NCBI RefSeq assembly: GCF_013362815.1
Contig: NZ_JABFVK010000019.1
Span: forward strand, 1-64,000
Source: Hamadaea sp.
GTDB taxonomy: Bacteria; Actinomycetota; Actinomycetes; Mycobacteriales; Micromonosporaceae
DNA: 64,000 nt
Direction: 5' to 3'
The notes under the pieces are model-generated. The model saw only the letters and a list, made by a program, of their open reading frames with translations. It did not search any database and was not told where the DNA came from. The position numbers and the translations under genes were made by a program. How positions within the stretch are numbered: position 1 is the first letter of the stretch; each line of letters starts with the position of its first letter. This document shows, piece after piece, positions 32,749 to 40,552 of the stretch.

Positions 32749-33174
32749 CTACTCGCAGAAGATGCGGACCTTGGCGTCCGGCTGGTCGACGTCCACGGTC
32801 AGCTCGTCGAGATGCTCGATGAGCGTTTCGAGCTGGTCGGGCTTGAGCTGGGTCAGGTCGAACGGGACACCCGACTTCGAGAGCTCCCGGTTCGCCTCGC
32901 CGAGCGCCTGCGGGGGGATCAGCGCCGCGAGGCGTACGCCCGCCCGCAGCAGTTGCAGCGGAACCCGGATGTTGACGCGGCTGGGTGTGCCGTCGTCGGT
33001 CCCGTCCACGACCACCCGCAGATACTTCGGCTTGGCCTTCGGCCGCCCGTCTGAGCTGGGGGCCGCCGCGGCCGGCTCGTCGCGGTCGAGGGCGGCCAGG
33101 AGCTGGTCGGCCTCCTCCGCCGTGAGCTTGCCCTCGGCGAGCATCTGCAGGATGTCCCTGCGCTGTTCGTTCAC
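32749..33174 (-). CDS. SHOCT-like domain protein
   Basis: 141 residues from a GTG at 33174. The first 32 residues (QRRDILQMLAEGKLTAEEAD) are the SHOCT-like helical segment found at the N-terminus of YvlB/DUF4097-type proteins. The remainder (YLRVVVDGTDD, VNIRVPLQLLRAGVRLAALI) is the associated beta-strand domain. Such proteins sit beside DUF2089 regulators and membrane partners and are linked to envelope-stress regulation. No enzymatic motif is seen. Confidence 0.75.
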   Translation of the reverse strand: MNEQRRDILQMLAEGKLTAEEADQLLAALDRDEPAAAAPSSDGRPKAKPKYLRVVVDGTDDGTPSRVNIRVPLQLLRAGVRLAALIPPQALGEANRELSKSGVPFDLTQLKPDQLETLIEHLDELTVDVDQPDAKVRIFCE

Positions 33175-33207
33175 TGTGCTTCTCCTTTCACTTTCAACCG
33201 ATGGCCG

Positions 33208-33468
33208 TCAGGTGACGACCACGAGGACTGCGGTACGCCCGTGCTCCACGTCGACCCGGGTGCCGGGCAGAGCGGACATGATCCGCCAGCCGGTGCCGAA
33301 CGCCCGCAGCAGACTGACGCGGTACACCACGCAGGCGACCGCCGCGATGCCGGCCGCCAGAATCAGCAACGGCGACAGGACGAGCAGGACGGGGAGCACC
33401 GGAATCCAGATCCGGATGGGGCGGCCGTTCGGGCGCGTGGCTCGAACGGTCAGGGACTGCGGCATCAT
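33208..33468 (-). CDS. Small membrane protein in the DUF2089 operon
   Basis: 86 residues starting at 33468 in an ATGA overlap with the DUF2089 gene. One long hydrophobic stretch (WIPVLPVLLVLSPLLILAAG and on) makes one or two membrane spans. Function is unknown; its place suggests a membrane partner of the SHOCT protein. Confidence 0.7.
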   Translation of the reverse strand: MMPQSLTVRATRPNGRPIRIWIPVLPVLLVLSPLLILAAGIAAVACVVYRVSLLRAFGTGWRIMSALPGTRVDVEHGRTAVLVVVT

Positions 33469-33839
33469 GAGCGACCCTCCAACTCGCGTAATGCCTGCTG
33501 GGCATCGATCTCGCCGCGGCGCAGCCGGTCGATGACGTCCGCCCGGGACGGCGCCGGATCGGTCTCGACGAAGGCGAGCGTCTCGGTGATCCGGTTGAGC
33601 CGGGATTTGATCGTCGGGTAGCTCACCCCGAAGATCCGCTCCATCTCCTTGATGGAACCGTGGCACCGGACGAACGCGGTGACGAACACCTGATCTTCCA
33701 GGCTGAGCTGGCCCAGTTGCGGTGGCTCGAACTCCCCTTCGATCGCCACGCCGTTGCCGAGGCGTACCCGCTCGACGACGAAGGAGTGACCCCGGGTGAG
33801 GTTGGTGAGCTCTTGCCAGTCCATCGGCCGCGCTGTCAT
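33465..33839 (-). CDS. DUF2089-family DNA-binding regulator
   Basis: 124 residues. The central helix-turn-helix reads QVFVTAFVRCHGSIKEMERI followed by FGVSYPTIKSRLNRI, diagnostic of DUF2089. The C-terminal helix (RADVIDRLRRGEIDAQQALR) is SHOCT-like, as often seen. It is first in a three-gene operon, and a CCTTGAT-N11-ATCAAGG repeat just upstream is a probable autoregulatory operator. Confidence 0.85.
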   Translation of the reverse strand: MTARPMDWQELTNLTRGHSFVVERVRLGNGVAIEGEFEPPQLGQLSLEDQVFVTAFVRCHGSIKEMERIFGVSYPTIKSRLNRITETLAFVETDPAPSRADVIDRLRRGEIDAQQALRELEGRS

Positions 33840-33852
33840 AACTCAAGTTGTA

Positions 33853-33877
33853 CCTTGATGATTTTGAACTATCAAGG
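33853..33877 (-). promoter_or_regulatory. Inverted repeat in the AT-rich promoter of the DUF2089 operon
   Basis: CCTTGAT (33853-33859) and ATCAAGG (33871-33877) form a perfect inverted repeat with an 11 bp spacer, 14 bp before the leftward start, in an unusually AT-rich stretch (33840-33900). It probably overlaps the promoter. Confidence 0.6.
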
Positions 33878-33989
33878 CTGAGGCCTTAATTTTCTTAAAC
33901 CTGACGTGCATCCGACGGCGCGGGCGCGCGGCCCGGCCTCCGGCGGACGCCGGCCGCATCGGTGCGCGAGTGTGTGGTAGCCATTGCGC

Positions 33990-34454
33990 ATGGAGATCAT
34001 CGAGGTACGCCCCGCCGCCCCGGCCGACCTCCCGGCGGCGGCTCGATTGCGCTGGCAGTGGTTGCTGGAGTACGACGAGACGCCGGAGGGCACCGAGGCC
34101 GAGTTCGTCGAGTACTTCACGACTTGGGCGCAGACCGCGACCCAGCACACCTGTCATGTCGCCGTACGCGGAGACACGATCGTCGGCATGGCCTGGCTCG
34201 CCGTGACCGACCGGGTTCCGTCCGCCCAGTCGTTCGTCCGGCGCTCCGGAGACCTGCAGAGCGTGTACGTCGTAGCCGCCGAACGGAACCGGGGCATCGC
34301 CGGGCGGCTGGTCGACGCCGTCCTCGATCAGGCCCGCAGCCTCGGATTACGCCACGTCACCGTGCACTCCAGCAGCAAGGCGATCTCGGTGTACGAGGGG
34401 CGGGGATTCGAGATGGTACGCAAGCTGATGCTCCACGAGGGCGTACGGTCCTAG
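33990..34454 (+). CDS. GNAT-family N-acetyltransferase
   Basis: 154 residues from the ATG at 33990. The acetyl-CoA-binding motif is LQSVYVVAAERNRGIAGRLV, followed by a C-terminal VYEGRGFEMV. The substrate is unknown. Its stop codon overlaps the convergent signal-peptidase stop in a shared CTAG. Confidence 0.85.
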   Translation: MEIIEVRPAAPADLPAAARLRWQWLLEYDETPEGTEAEFVEYFTTWAQTATQHTCHVAVRGDTIVGMAWLAVTDRVPSAQSFVRRSGDLQSVYVVAAERNRGIAGRLVDAVLDQARSLGLRHVTVHSSSKAISVYEGRGFEMVRKLMLHEGVRS

Positions 34455-35047
34455 AACTTCACGACCGCAGTGACAGCGGACAGCGGAATCGTCGCGAGCT
34501 CGATGTCGCGCGTGATGGCGTACATCGATCGCGAGTCGTTGGACGCGCCGCGGTTGTCGCCCATGACCCAGAGGCGACCGGCGGGAACGACGATCACATC
34601 GGTCGGCGTATGCCCGCCGGGCTTCTGCACGTAGGGCTCGGCCAGCGGCTTGTCGTCGATGAGCCACTGTCCCTTGGCATCGCAGCAGGACACTCGCTCG
34701 CCGGGCAATCCGATCACCCGTTTCACCAGGGACCGGTCGCCGCCTGCGGCCACCCAGGCCTTCGGCGTCGAGAAGACCACCACGTCGCTGCGATTCGGCT
34801 GGTAATCGCCGGCGTCGACCTTCGTGGCCGAGAACGTCTGCCCCGCCCGGATCGTGGGCTCCATGCCGGCGCCGGTCGCCTTGAGCCGGACCGTGTCGGT
34901 GTCGAGCACGGTGACCGCGACCAGGATTCCCGCCGCCAGCAGGAAAAGCGTGACGGCACCGGCGACGATCCCGACGATCGCACCGGTCGACAGGCCGCGC
35001 TTGGGCGGACGTGGAGTCGCAGTCGTCGGAGTGTAGGTCACGGCCAT
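34451..35047 (-). CDS. Signal peptidase I homologue lacking the catalytic serine
   Basis: 198 residues from the ATG at 35047, with GGGAG upstream. One N-terminal transmembrane segment (residues 23-50) is followed by the S26 domain. The region normally reading S-G-x-S-M-x-P-T reads TGAGMEPT, so the nucleophilic serine is Gly61 (codon GGC). The general-base lysine is kept in SLVKRVIGLPGE (Lys109), as is VMGDNRGASNDSR, the substrate-pocket signature. The fold therefore looks complete but the protease should be inactive, unless the sequence contains an error. It may be a pseudoenzyme; the genome must encode another signal peptidase. Confidence 0.85.
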   Translation of the reverse strand: MAVTYTPTTATPRPPKRGLSTGAIVGIVAGAVTLFLLAAGILVAVTVLDTDTVRLKATGAGMEPTIRAGQTFSATKVDAGDYQPNRSDVVVFSTPKAWVAAGGDRSLVKRVIGLPGERVSCCDAKGQWLIDDKPLAEPYVQKPGGHTPTDVIVVPAGRLWVMGDNRGASNDSRSMYAITRDIELATIPLSAVTAVVKF

Positions 35048-35518
35048 CTCCCGTCCCACGGGTCGATATCCGGGGCACCGTACCGCAGGTGGCCGCGAGG
35101 CCGCAGACCGCCATTGACAGCGAACTCACCACCGGCATCGCGACTTGCGGCGATCATGCCGGCTGTCTGTCGTTCACCGACCAGTTCTGCACGGACCACC
35201 AGTCCGTCTACTTCGGACTGCTGCTCGTCGGGGCGAGTTTCCAAGGGGTACGCCGTCTCGCCTGACGGCACTCCCCGCCACGCTGGGAAATCGGACCGCG
35301 GTGGCGGGACTTCGCCGGTAGGGTGCCGCAGATGCGGATGCCAACCTTGCCGAAGTCGTCGCCCGGGTTCACCGAGGAGTGGCTGCGTGAACGCAATGTA
35401 GGCGCCCTCGGCCGATCCGTGCTGACGATCGAGCAGGTCGTCTCGACGTCGAATCCGGCGTCGTGATCGACATCTTGCGGCGGGCCGGGCTCCGCCCAGC
35501 GAACGAGGGGAACGGTAA
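35048..35518. other. Intergenic region with one small open frame
   Basis: About 470 bp. One rightward frame from the ATG at 35332 to 35466 would encode 44 residues (it includes GFTEEWLRERNVGALGRSVL). It runs into a second frame reading VVIDILRRAGLRPANEG up to the methyltransferase start. This may be a frameshifted remnant of a small gene. I recognise no family and see nothing else. Confidence 0.4.
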
Positions 35519-36253
35519 GTGACCAGCAGCGACCTGTGGGACCGGGAGACGGCGGAGCGCTACGAGGAGACCTCGGCCGAGATGTACGCCCCCGACGTTC
35601 TCGACCCAGCCGTGGAGTTCCTGGCGCGCCTCGCCGGATCGGGGCCGGCGCTGGAGTTCGCGATCGGCACCGGCCGCGTCGCTGTGCCGCTCGCTGCTCG
35701 CGGCGTACGCGTGGCGGGGATCGAGCTGTCCGAGCCGATGGTGGACCAACTCCGGCGTCAAGCGTCGGCCGAGGAGATCCCGGTGGTCGTCGGCGACATG
35801 GCGACTGCGACCGTCCCCGGTGAGTTCTCGCTGGTCTACATCGTGTGGAACAGCATCGGCAATCTGCGTACGCAGGACGAACAGGTCGACTGCTTCCGCA
35901 ACGCGTCCCGGCATCTCGCCCCGGGCGGGCATTTCGTCATCGAGCTGTGGGTGCCGGGCATCCGCCGGTTCCCGCCGGGGCAGACGGCGGTGCCGTTCGA
36001 CGTGTCGGACGAGCATGTCGGGTTCGACACCTACGACATGGTCACCCAACAGGGGACCTCGCACCACTTCCACCGGTATGCCGATGGCAGCGCCCGTTAT
36101 GGGGCCAGCAACTTCCGCTACATCTGGCCGGCGGAGTGCGACCTCATGGCGCGGATCGCCGGCCTGGAACGAGTCCAGCGGGTGGCTGACTGGCACGGTG
36201 CGCCGTTCACCTCAGACAGCGAGAGTCACGTCTCCGTCTGGCGAAAGCCCTGA
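35519..36253 (+). CDS. Class I SAM-dependent methyltransferase
   Basis: 244 residues from a GTG at 35519 with GAGGGGAA upstream. SAM motif I reads ALEFAIGTGRVAVPLAARG, motif II GIELSEPMVDQL, and post-motif LVYIVWNSIGNLRTQDEQ. The glycine motif EFAIGTGR is a common actinobacterial variant of DLGCGTG. The substrate is unknown. Confidence 0.85.
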   Translation: MTSSDLWDRETAERYEETSAEMYAPDVLDPAVEFLARLAGSGPALEFAIGTGRVAVPLAARGVRVAGIELSEPMVDQLRRQASAEEIPVVVGDMATATVPGEFSLVYIVWNSIGNLRTQDEQVDCFRNASRHLAPGGHFVIELWVPGIRRFPPGQTAVPFDVSDEHVGFDTYDMVTQQGTSHHFHRYADGSARYGASNFRYIWPAECDLMARIAGLERVQRVADWHGAPFTSDSESHVSVWRKP

Positions 36254-36282
36254 TTGTCGGGGTGGGCGAGTACCGTCCCGGC

Positions 36283-36639
36283 ATGGCCATCGCAAGTTAC
36301 CCCAGCCTCGTGATCGACTGTCCGGACGCGGCCGCGCTCGCGGCGTTCTACGGGAAGATGCTCGACTGGAAGATCGAGTCTCGCGAGGACTGGTACGAGA
36401 TCCGTGCCGATTACGGTCAATGCATCTGCTTCCAGCAGGTCGAGGACTATGTCGCGCCGACGTGGCCCACTCAGGGCGTGCCGCAGCAGATGCATCTCGA
36501 CGTCGTGGTGGCGGACCTCGATGCGGCTGAGGCGGCGGTGATCGAGCTGGGCGCCACCAAGCCCGAGCACCAGCCGGGGACGACCTTCCGGGTGATGCTC
36601 GATCCGGCCGGGCACCCGTTCTGCCTCTGCCTCAGCTGA
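36283..36639 (+). CDS. VOC/glyoxalase-like superfamily protein
   Basis: 118 residues from the ATG at 36283. A single vicinal-oxygen-chelate repeat pair is seen: SLVIDCPDAAALAAFYGKML and MHLDVVVADLDAAEAAVIEL, with a closing DPAGHPFCLC. These proteins bind metals or small hydrophobic ligands and may act as antibiotic-binding or dioxygenase-like proteins. Function is unassigned. Confidence 0.85.
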   Translation: MAIASYPSLVIDCPDAAALAAFYGKMLDWKIESREDWYEIRADYGQCICFQQVEDYVAPTWPTQGVPQQMHLDVVVADLDAAEAAVIELGATKPEHQPGTTFRVMLDPAGHPFCLCLS

Positions 36640-36665
36640 TGCCGACGCTGATGCCGACGCGGGCG

Positions 36666-36724
36666 CCATGATCATGGTCATGTCCGGGCTGTGATAGCGA
36701 CCCCGGAAATGACCATGATCATGG
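36666..36724. repeat. Long palindromic hairpin with a TGATCA core (copy 1)
   Basis: Two 23 bp arms (36666-36688 and 36702-36724) match at 22 of 23 positions around a 13 nt loop. The outer end is CCATGATCATGG. It lies between the VOC gene and the histidine-kinase gene, 27 bp after the VOC stop, and may serve as its terminator. Confidence 0.75.
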
Positions 36725-36804
36725 GAGCCGGACAAAACGCAAGCCCAAGCCCGGTCGTACTTTGGGCGGATACGCCACCCGCCTGCCGCTCGTAGCATCG
36801 AGCC

Positions 36805-37902
36805 GTGATCTGGCACGAGCCGAGGCCCGCCGACGTTCCACTGAGGAATCGGCGTGATTGGGTGCTCGTCGGCGTCATCGTGGTGCTGGCGATCGTCGAG
36901 TACGCCCTGCGCCCCGTGCTTCACGCGTACCCGTTGGCTTTGGCGGTGACGATCGGCCTGGCGCCGACGCTGCTGTGGCGGAGGCAGCGGCCGCTGGTCG
37001 CGCTGGCTGTCGCGTTCGTCGTGTCCGGCCTGGTGGCGGGCCTGGCCGCGGACGTGCCGGACACGTACGTGATGGTCTACGTGCTGATGTTGCCGTATGC
37101 CCTGTTTCGCTGGGGTTCCGGCCGGGAGATGGTCGCGGGCATCCTGCTGGTGGCCGCGAATCTGGCGGTCTCGGTCGCCGTCGACCGGCTGACTCTGACC
37201 GACGCGGTCGGCGGCGCTGCGATCTTGTGCGCGACGATCACGTTAGGCGCGGCGCAACGCTTCCGGATTCGTGCCCGTTCGCGGGAGTTTGAGCAGGTCA
37301 GGCTGATGGAACGGGAACGGCTCGCGCGCGATCTGCATGACACGGTCGCCCACCATTTCTCCGCGATCGCCGTGCGCGCGCAGGCTGGGATCGCCGTCGC
37401 GGAGGTGCGGCCGGACGCTCCGCTGGAAGCGTTGCGAATCATCGAAACCGAGGCGACTCGGGCATTGGCCGAGATGCGTACCATAGTGCGCGTGCTGCGC
37501 CGGGACGAAGCGGCGGAGTTATCGCCGAACCCTGGCATCGCGGACATTCCCGGGCTCGCGGATCATCCCGGGCCGCGGGTCGCGATCACAATGCGGGGTG
37601 ATCTGCGCGAAGTGCCCACGCCCGTGGGCACGGCGCTCTATCGGCTGGCTCAGGAATCGGTGACCAACGCCCGCCGGCACGCGCGGCATGCCAGCCTCAT
37701 CGAGGTCGAGGTCCACGCCGACGACCAGGCGGTACGCCTGAAGGTGCGAGACGACGGGGAGATAGCCGGCACGGTGTCACCGGGATTCGGCGTACTGGGC
37801 ATGATCGAACGGGCCGAACTGCTGGGCGGCGAATGTCAGGCGGGACCGGACGAGCACCGGGGGTGGCTGGTGACGGCGGTTCTGCCGTGGCGGGCGCGAT
37901 GA
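36805..37902 (+). CDS. Two-component sensor histidine kinase (NarX/DesK type)
   Basis: 365 residues from a GTG at 36805. Four or five hydrophobic segments occupy residues 20-150, followed by the HisKA_3 dimerisation helix RERLARDLHDTVAHHFSAIA with the phospho-acceptor His. The ATPase domain has YRLAQESVTNARRHA (N-box) and GFGVLGMIERAELLGG (G-box). It ends in an ATGA overlap with its response regulator. Confidence 0.92.
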   Translation: MIWHEPRPADVPLRNRRDWVLVGVIVVLAIVEYALRPVLHAYPLALAVTIGLAPTLLWRRQRPLVALAVAFVVSGLVAGLAADVPDTYVMVYVLMLPYALFRWGSGREMVAGILLVAANLAVSVAVDRLTLTDAVGGAAILCATITLGAAQRFRIRARSREFEQVRLMERERLARDLHDTVAHHFSAIAVRAQAGIAVAEVRPDAPLEALRIIETEATRALAEMRTIVRVLRRDEAAELSPNPGIADIPGLADHPGPRVAITMRGDLREVPTPVGTALYRLAQESVTNARRHARHASLIEVEVHADDQAVRLKVRDDGEIAGTVSPGFGVLGMIERAELLGGECQAGPDEHRGWLVTAVLPWRAR

Positions 37903-38564
37903 GCGTACGCGTCATCGTGGCCGACGATCAGGAGATCGTCCGCACCGGACTCGTGATGATCCTCAACGCGCAGCCCGATATCGAGGTCGTCGGTGAGGCG
38001 GCCGACGGCGTCTCCGCGGTACGCCTGGCCCGCCACTTGCGTCCGGACGTGTGCCTGTTCGACATCCGGATGCCGGAGCTGGACGGCATCTCCGCCACCC
38101 GGGCGCTGGCCGGTCCGGAGGTCGCCGATCCGCTCGCCGTCGTCGTGATCACGACGTTCGACCTGGACGAGTACGTCTACTCGGCGCTGCGCGCGGGAGC
38201 GAAGGGCTTCCTGCTCAAGGACGCCGGAGCGGTGCTGCTGGCGCAAGCCGTGCACGCGGCGGCCAACGGGGACGCGCTGATCGCTCCGGCCGTCACCGCA
38301 CGGCTGTTGAAGGCGTTCGCTGACACCGGCCCCAACGGCCCGCCCGCTCAGCCGATCGATCCGCTGACCGACCGGGAGGAACAGGTGCTCGCTTCTGTCG
38401 CCAGTGGACGGACGAACGCCGAAATCGCCGCCGAGCTGCGGATCACCCTCAGCACGGTGAAGAGCCACATCGCGAGCCTGATGACCAAGCTCGGCGTACG
38501 CAATCGAGTGGAGATCGCGATGTGGGCGTATGAGACGAGACGAAACCGTCGTTCGCCGCGTTGA
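37899..38564 (+). CDS. LuxR/NarL-family response regulator
   Basis: 221 residues from the ATG at 37899, overlapping the kinase stop. The receiver domain begins VRVIVADDQEIVRTG, has the phospho-acceptor Asp in CLFDIRMPELDG, and the switch Lys in GFLLKDAG. The output domain is a LuxR helix-turn-helix (LTDREEQVLASVASGRTNAE, then LRITLSTVKSHIASLMTKLG). It forms a two-component pair with the preceding kinase. Its stop codon lies inside the large palindrome at 38557. Confidence 0.93.
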   Translation: MSVRVIVADDQEIVRTGLVMILNAQPDIEVVGEAADGVSAVRLARHLRPDVCLFDIRMPELDGISATRALAGPEVADPLAVVVITTFDLDEYVYSALRAGAKGFLLKDAGAVLLAQAVHAAANGDALIAPAVTARLLKAFADTGPNGPPAQPIDPLTDREEQVLASVASGRTNAEIAAELRITLSTVKSHIASLMTKLGVRNRVEIAMWAYETRRNRRSPR

Positions 38565-38623
38565 TCATGAACCTAGGGTTCCGCTCTGGCGTTCCGCGCA
38601 ACCCTAGGTTCATGATCAACGCG
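38557..38623. repeat. Long palindromic hairpin with a TGATCA core (copy 2)
   Basis: Two perfect 24 bp arms (38557-38580 and 38600-38623) surround a 19 nt loop. Each arm contains TTGATCATGAACCTAGGGTT or its complement. The response-regulator stop codon is within the left arm, so it probably serves as its terminator. It shares about 17 bp of arm sequence with the element at 42481. Confidence 0.85.
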
Positions 38624-38725
38624 AGGCGGTAGCCGGAAGTACTACGCCCGACCCCTTCCCCGGTACGCCGATCCCGCGACCCGATTGCCGATGAGTCACC
38701 GGCACTCCCACCCGACCATCGATAC

Positions 38726-39478
38726 GTGACTACATCGCGGAAACGTCAGTGGCCGGTGCCGGCCGGGTTGATCCTGCTCAGTCTCGTGCCCGTGATCGCC
38801 GCGTTCGTGCGGGGAGCCGAGTTGGCGTCCCGGCCGGACGTGACGCCGGACAACGCGCGGTTCGTGACCGCGCCGGTGCCGATCGTGCTGCACATCGTCG
38901 GCAGCGTTCTGTTCGCTCTCCTGGGGGCGCTGCAGTTCGTGCCGAGTCTGCGTCGCCGTCGTTGGCACCGGTACGCCGGCCGGCTCGTCCTGCCGAGCGG
39001 CATCGCGGTTGCCGGATCGGGACTGTGGATGACGCTCACGTACGCCCTGCCACCGATCGAGGACTCCGGCCTGAGTGTGATCCGAGTCTTCGTGTCCACC
39101 GGGATGCTGCTCTGCCTCGTGCTCGGCTTCGTAGCCGTCCGTCGGCGGCACTACGCGACCCATCGCGCCTGGATGATGCGCGCGTACGCGCTCGGCCTGG
39201 GTGCTGGAACGCAGGCGTTCACCTTCGCCTTCTGGACGGTGGCCGTCGGTGAGCCCGGAGTTCTCGCGTACGCCCTCCTGATGCTGGCCGCTTGGCTGAT
39301 CAACCTCGGCGTGGCCGAATACTTCATCCGCCGGAACGACCGAAAGCCCCGCCCTGGGGCGGGGCTTTCCGAAGGCTCAGTGCCCCGCCCGAAGGCGGGG
39401 CTTTCCGAGTCGCGGGATTTCAGCGGCGACGCAGGTTCCGAGCCGCAATTGCCGAGATCCACAGCATGGACGGGATGA
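38726..39478 (+). CDS. DUF2306-like integral membrane protein with read-through tail
   Basis: 250 residues from a GTG at 38726. Six or so hydrophobic segments are visible. HRYAGRLVLPSG and HRAWMMRAYALGLGAGTQ hold the conserved histidines of DUF2306, resembling a haem-binding cytochrome-b561-like pattern. The membrane domain ends near EYFIRRNDR. The last 40 residues are encoded by two terminator hairpins (GLSEG and GLSES repeats) and then run antisense into the next gene, which suggests that the original stop codon was lost. Confidence 0.7.
   Translation: MTTSRKRQWPVPAGLILLSLVPVIAAFVRGAELASRPDVTPDNARFVTAPVPIVLHIVGSVLFALLGALQFVPSLRRRRWHRYAGRLVLPSGIAVAGSGLWMTLTYALPPIEDSGLSVIRVFVSTGMLLCLVLGFVAVRRRHYATHRAWMMRAYALGLGAGTQAFTFAFWTVAVGEPGVLAYALLMLAAWLINLGVAEYFIRRNDRKPRPGAGLSEGSVPRPKAGLSESRDFSGDAGSEPQLPRSTAWTG
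39342..39404. terminator. Tandem hairpins inside the end of the DUF2306 reading frame
   Basis: GAAAGCCCCGCCC (39342-39354) pairs with GGGCGGGGCTTTC (39357-39369). GCCCCGCC (39382-39389) pairs with GGCGGGGC (39394-39401), followed by TTT. They sit between convergent genes and can terminate both. Confidence 0.75.
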
Positions 39479-40070
39479 CCCCGGCGGCCAGCGTCAGCGA
39501 ACCGGCCTTGCCGCCGGTCATCGCCCAGAGGTTGCCGACGAGCGTGGCGGTTCCCGTGATCCGGGAGATGACCGCCAGGGTCCAGCGGCCGTCGCGGCTG
39601 AACTCCCGGCCGAGGACATAGCAGGCGGCGATCAACGCGGCGAACGCGATCGTGCCGGACAGGAAGTGCCCGTACGCGTGCCAGCTGAGCGCGGCGGGCG
39701 CGCCGGCCGGCGTACCGACCGGGAAGCCGTCGGCGGGGTCCATCACGAAGACGCCGGCGGCCATCATCCCGAGTCCGTTGATCCGCACCAGGCGGGGCGC
39801 CCATTTGCTCCGGACGACCCGGCCCAGCCCGGCCGCGCCGACGACGGTCAGCAGGCCCGCCACCAGGAAGTTGGTGATCTGCAGCCAGCCGAGCGAGCCG
39901 GTGCTCAGCTCGCTGAGCGGGTGGCGGGTCAGGTCGAAGCCCTCCCGGGTGGCGGCCTGGATCAGGCTCACCGCCGCCCACAGCGGTGCGCTGACAGCGG
40001 CACAGGTCAGCAGCGCCCGAGTGCTGATCGAAACGGTGGGCGAGACAGTGGCGGTCGCGGTGGTGGTCAT
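39420..40070 (-). CDS. DUF998-like integral membrane protein
   Basis: 216 residues. Six hydrophobic segments are visible, with the conserved loops RHPLSELSTGSLGWLQITNF and MDPADGFPVGTP typical of DUF998. The function of the family is unknown. Its 3' end overlaps the DUF2306 gene by 59 bp, which is better explained by the run-on of that gene. Confidence 0.8.
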   Translation of the reverse strand: MTTTATATVSPTVSISTRALLTCAAVSAPLWAAVSLIQAATREGFDLTRHPLSELSTGSLGWLQITNFLVAGLLTVVGAAGLGRVVRSKWAPRLVRINGLGMMAAGVFVMDPADGFPVGTPAGAPAALSWHAYGHFLSGTIAFAALIAACYVLGREFSRDGRWTLAVISRITGTATLVGNLWAMTGGKAGSLTLAAGVIPSMLWISAIAARNLRRR

Positions 40071-40212
40071 GTCGGTTCTCCTAAGTTTGAGGACTTGTGT
40101 TCGCTGACGCGTCGAACCGAAGATGTGACAGGGAACGCGCTCGGGTTCCCTGTCACATACGCCGGTTCGACGTCTCGGCGAACACCCCCTTCACCTGGAT
40201 GGAGACCACGTC

Positions 40213-40542
40213 ATGCGGTTCCTGATGACGGCATTGGCCGACGACGCCAAGCCCGACGAGAAGCTGTTCACCGAGATGGCGAAGTTCATCGACGAGATGA
40301 CGGCAGCCGGCATCCTGCTGGCGACCGGCGGACTCGAACCGGGCGGCGTACGGCTGACCTCGGCCGGCGACGAGATCACGGTCACCGACGGCCCGTTCGC
40401 CGAGGCGCGGGAGGCCGTGGCCGGCTTCGCCCTGATCGAAGTGCGGTCTAGGGAGGAGGCGATCGAGCTCGGTCGCCGGTTCCGGGCGATCGTCGGCGAC
40501 GGGGTCAGCGTGATCCAGCAGGTCTACGGACCGCAGGGCTGA
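40213..40542 (+). CDS. YCII/DGPF-domain protein
   Basis: 109 residues. The hallmark VTDGPFAEAREAVAGFALIE (DGPF) and the opening MRFLMTALADDAKPDE identify the DGPF subgroup of the YCII family. These are genetically linked to ECF42 sigma factors in actinobacteria, and the next gene is one. Their role is not settled; they may affect the sigma-factor response. Confidence 0.9.
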   Translation: MRFLMTALADDAKPDEKLFTEMAKFIDEMTAAGILLATGGLEPGGVRLTSAGDEITVTDGPFAEAREAVAGFALIEVRSREEAIELGRRFRAIVGDGVSVIQQVYGPQG

Positions 40543-40552
40543 TCGCCGACCA

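Noticed and set aside
33962-35401. 479-codon open frame on the plus strand
   Set aside because: It crosses the acetyltransferase out of frame and the signal-peptidase homologue in antisense; its composition is that of a shadow frame.
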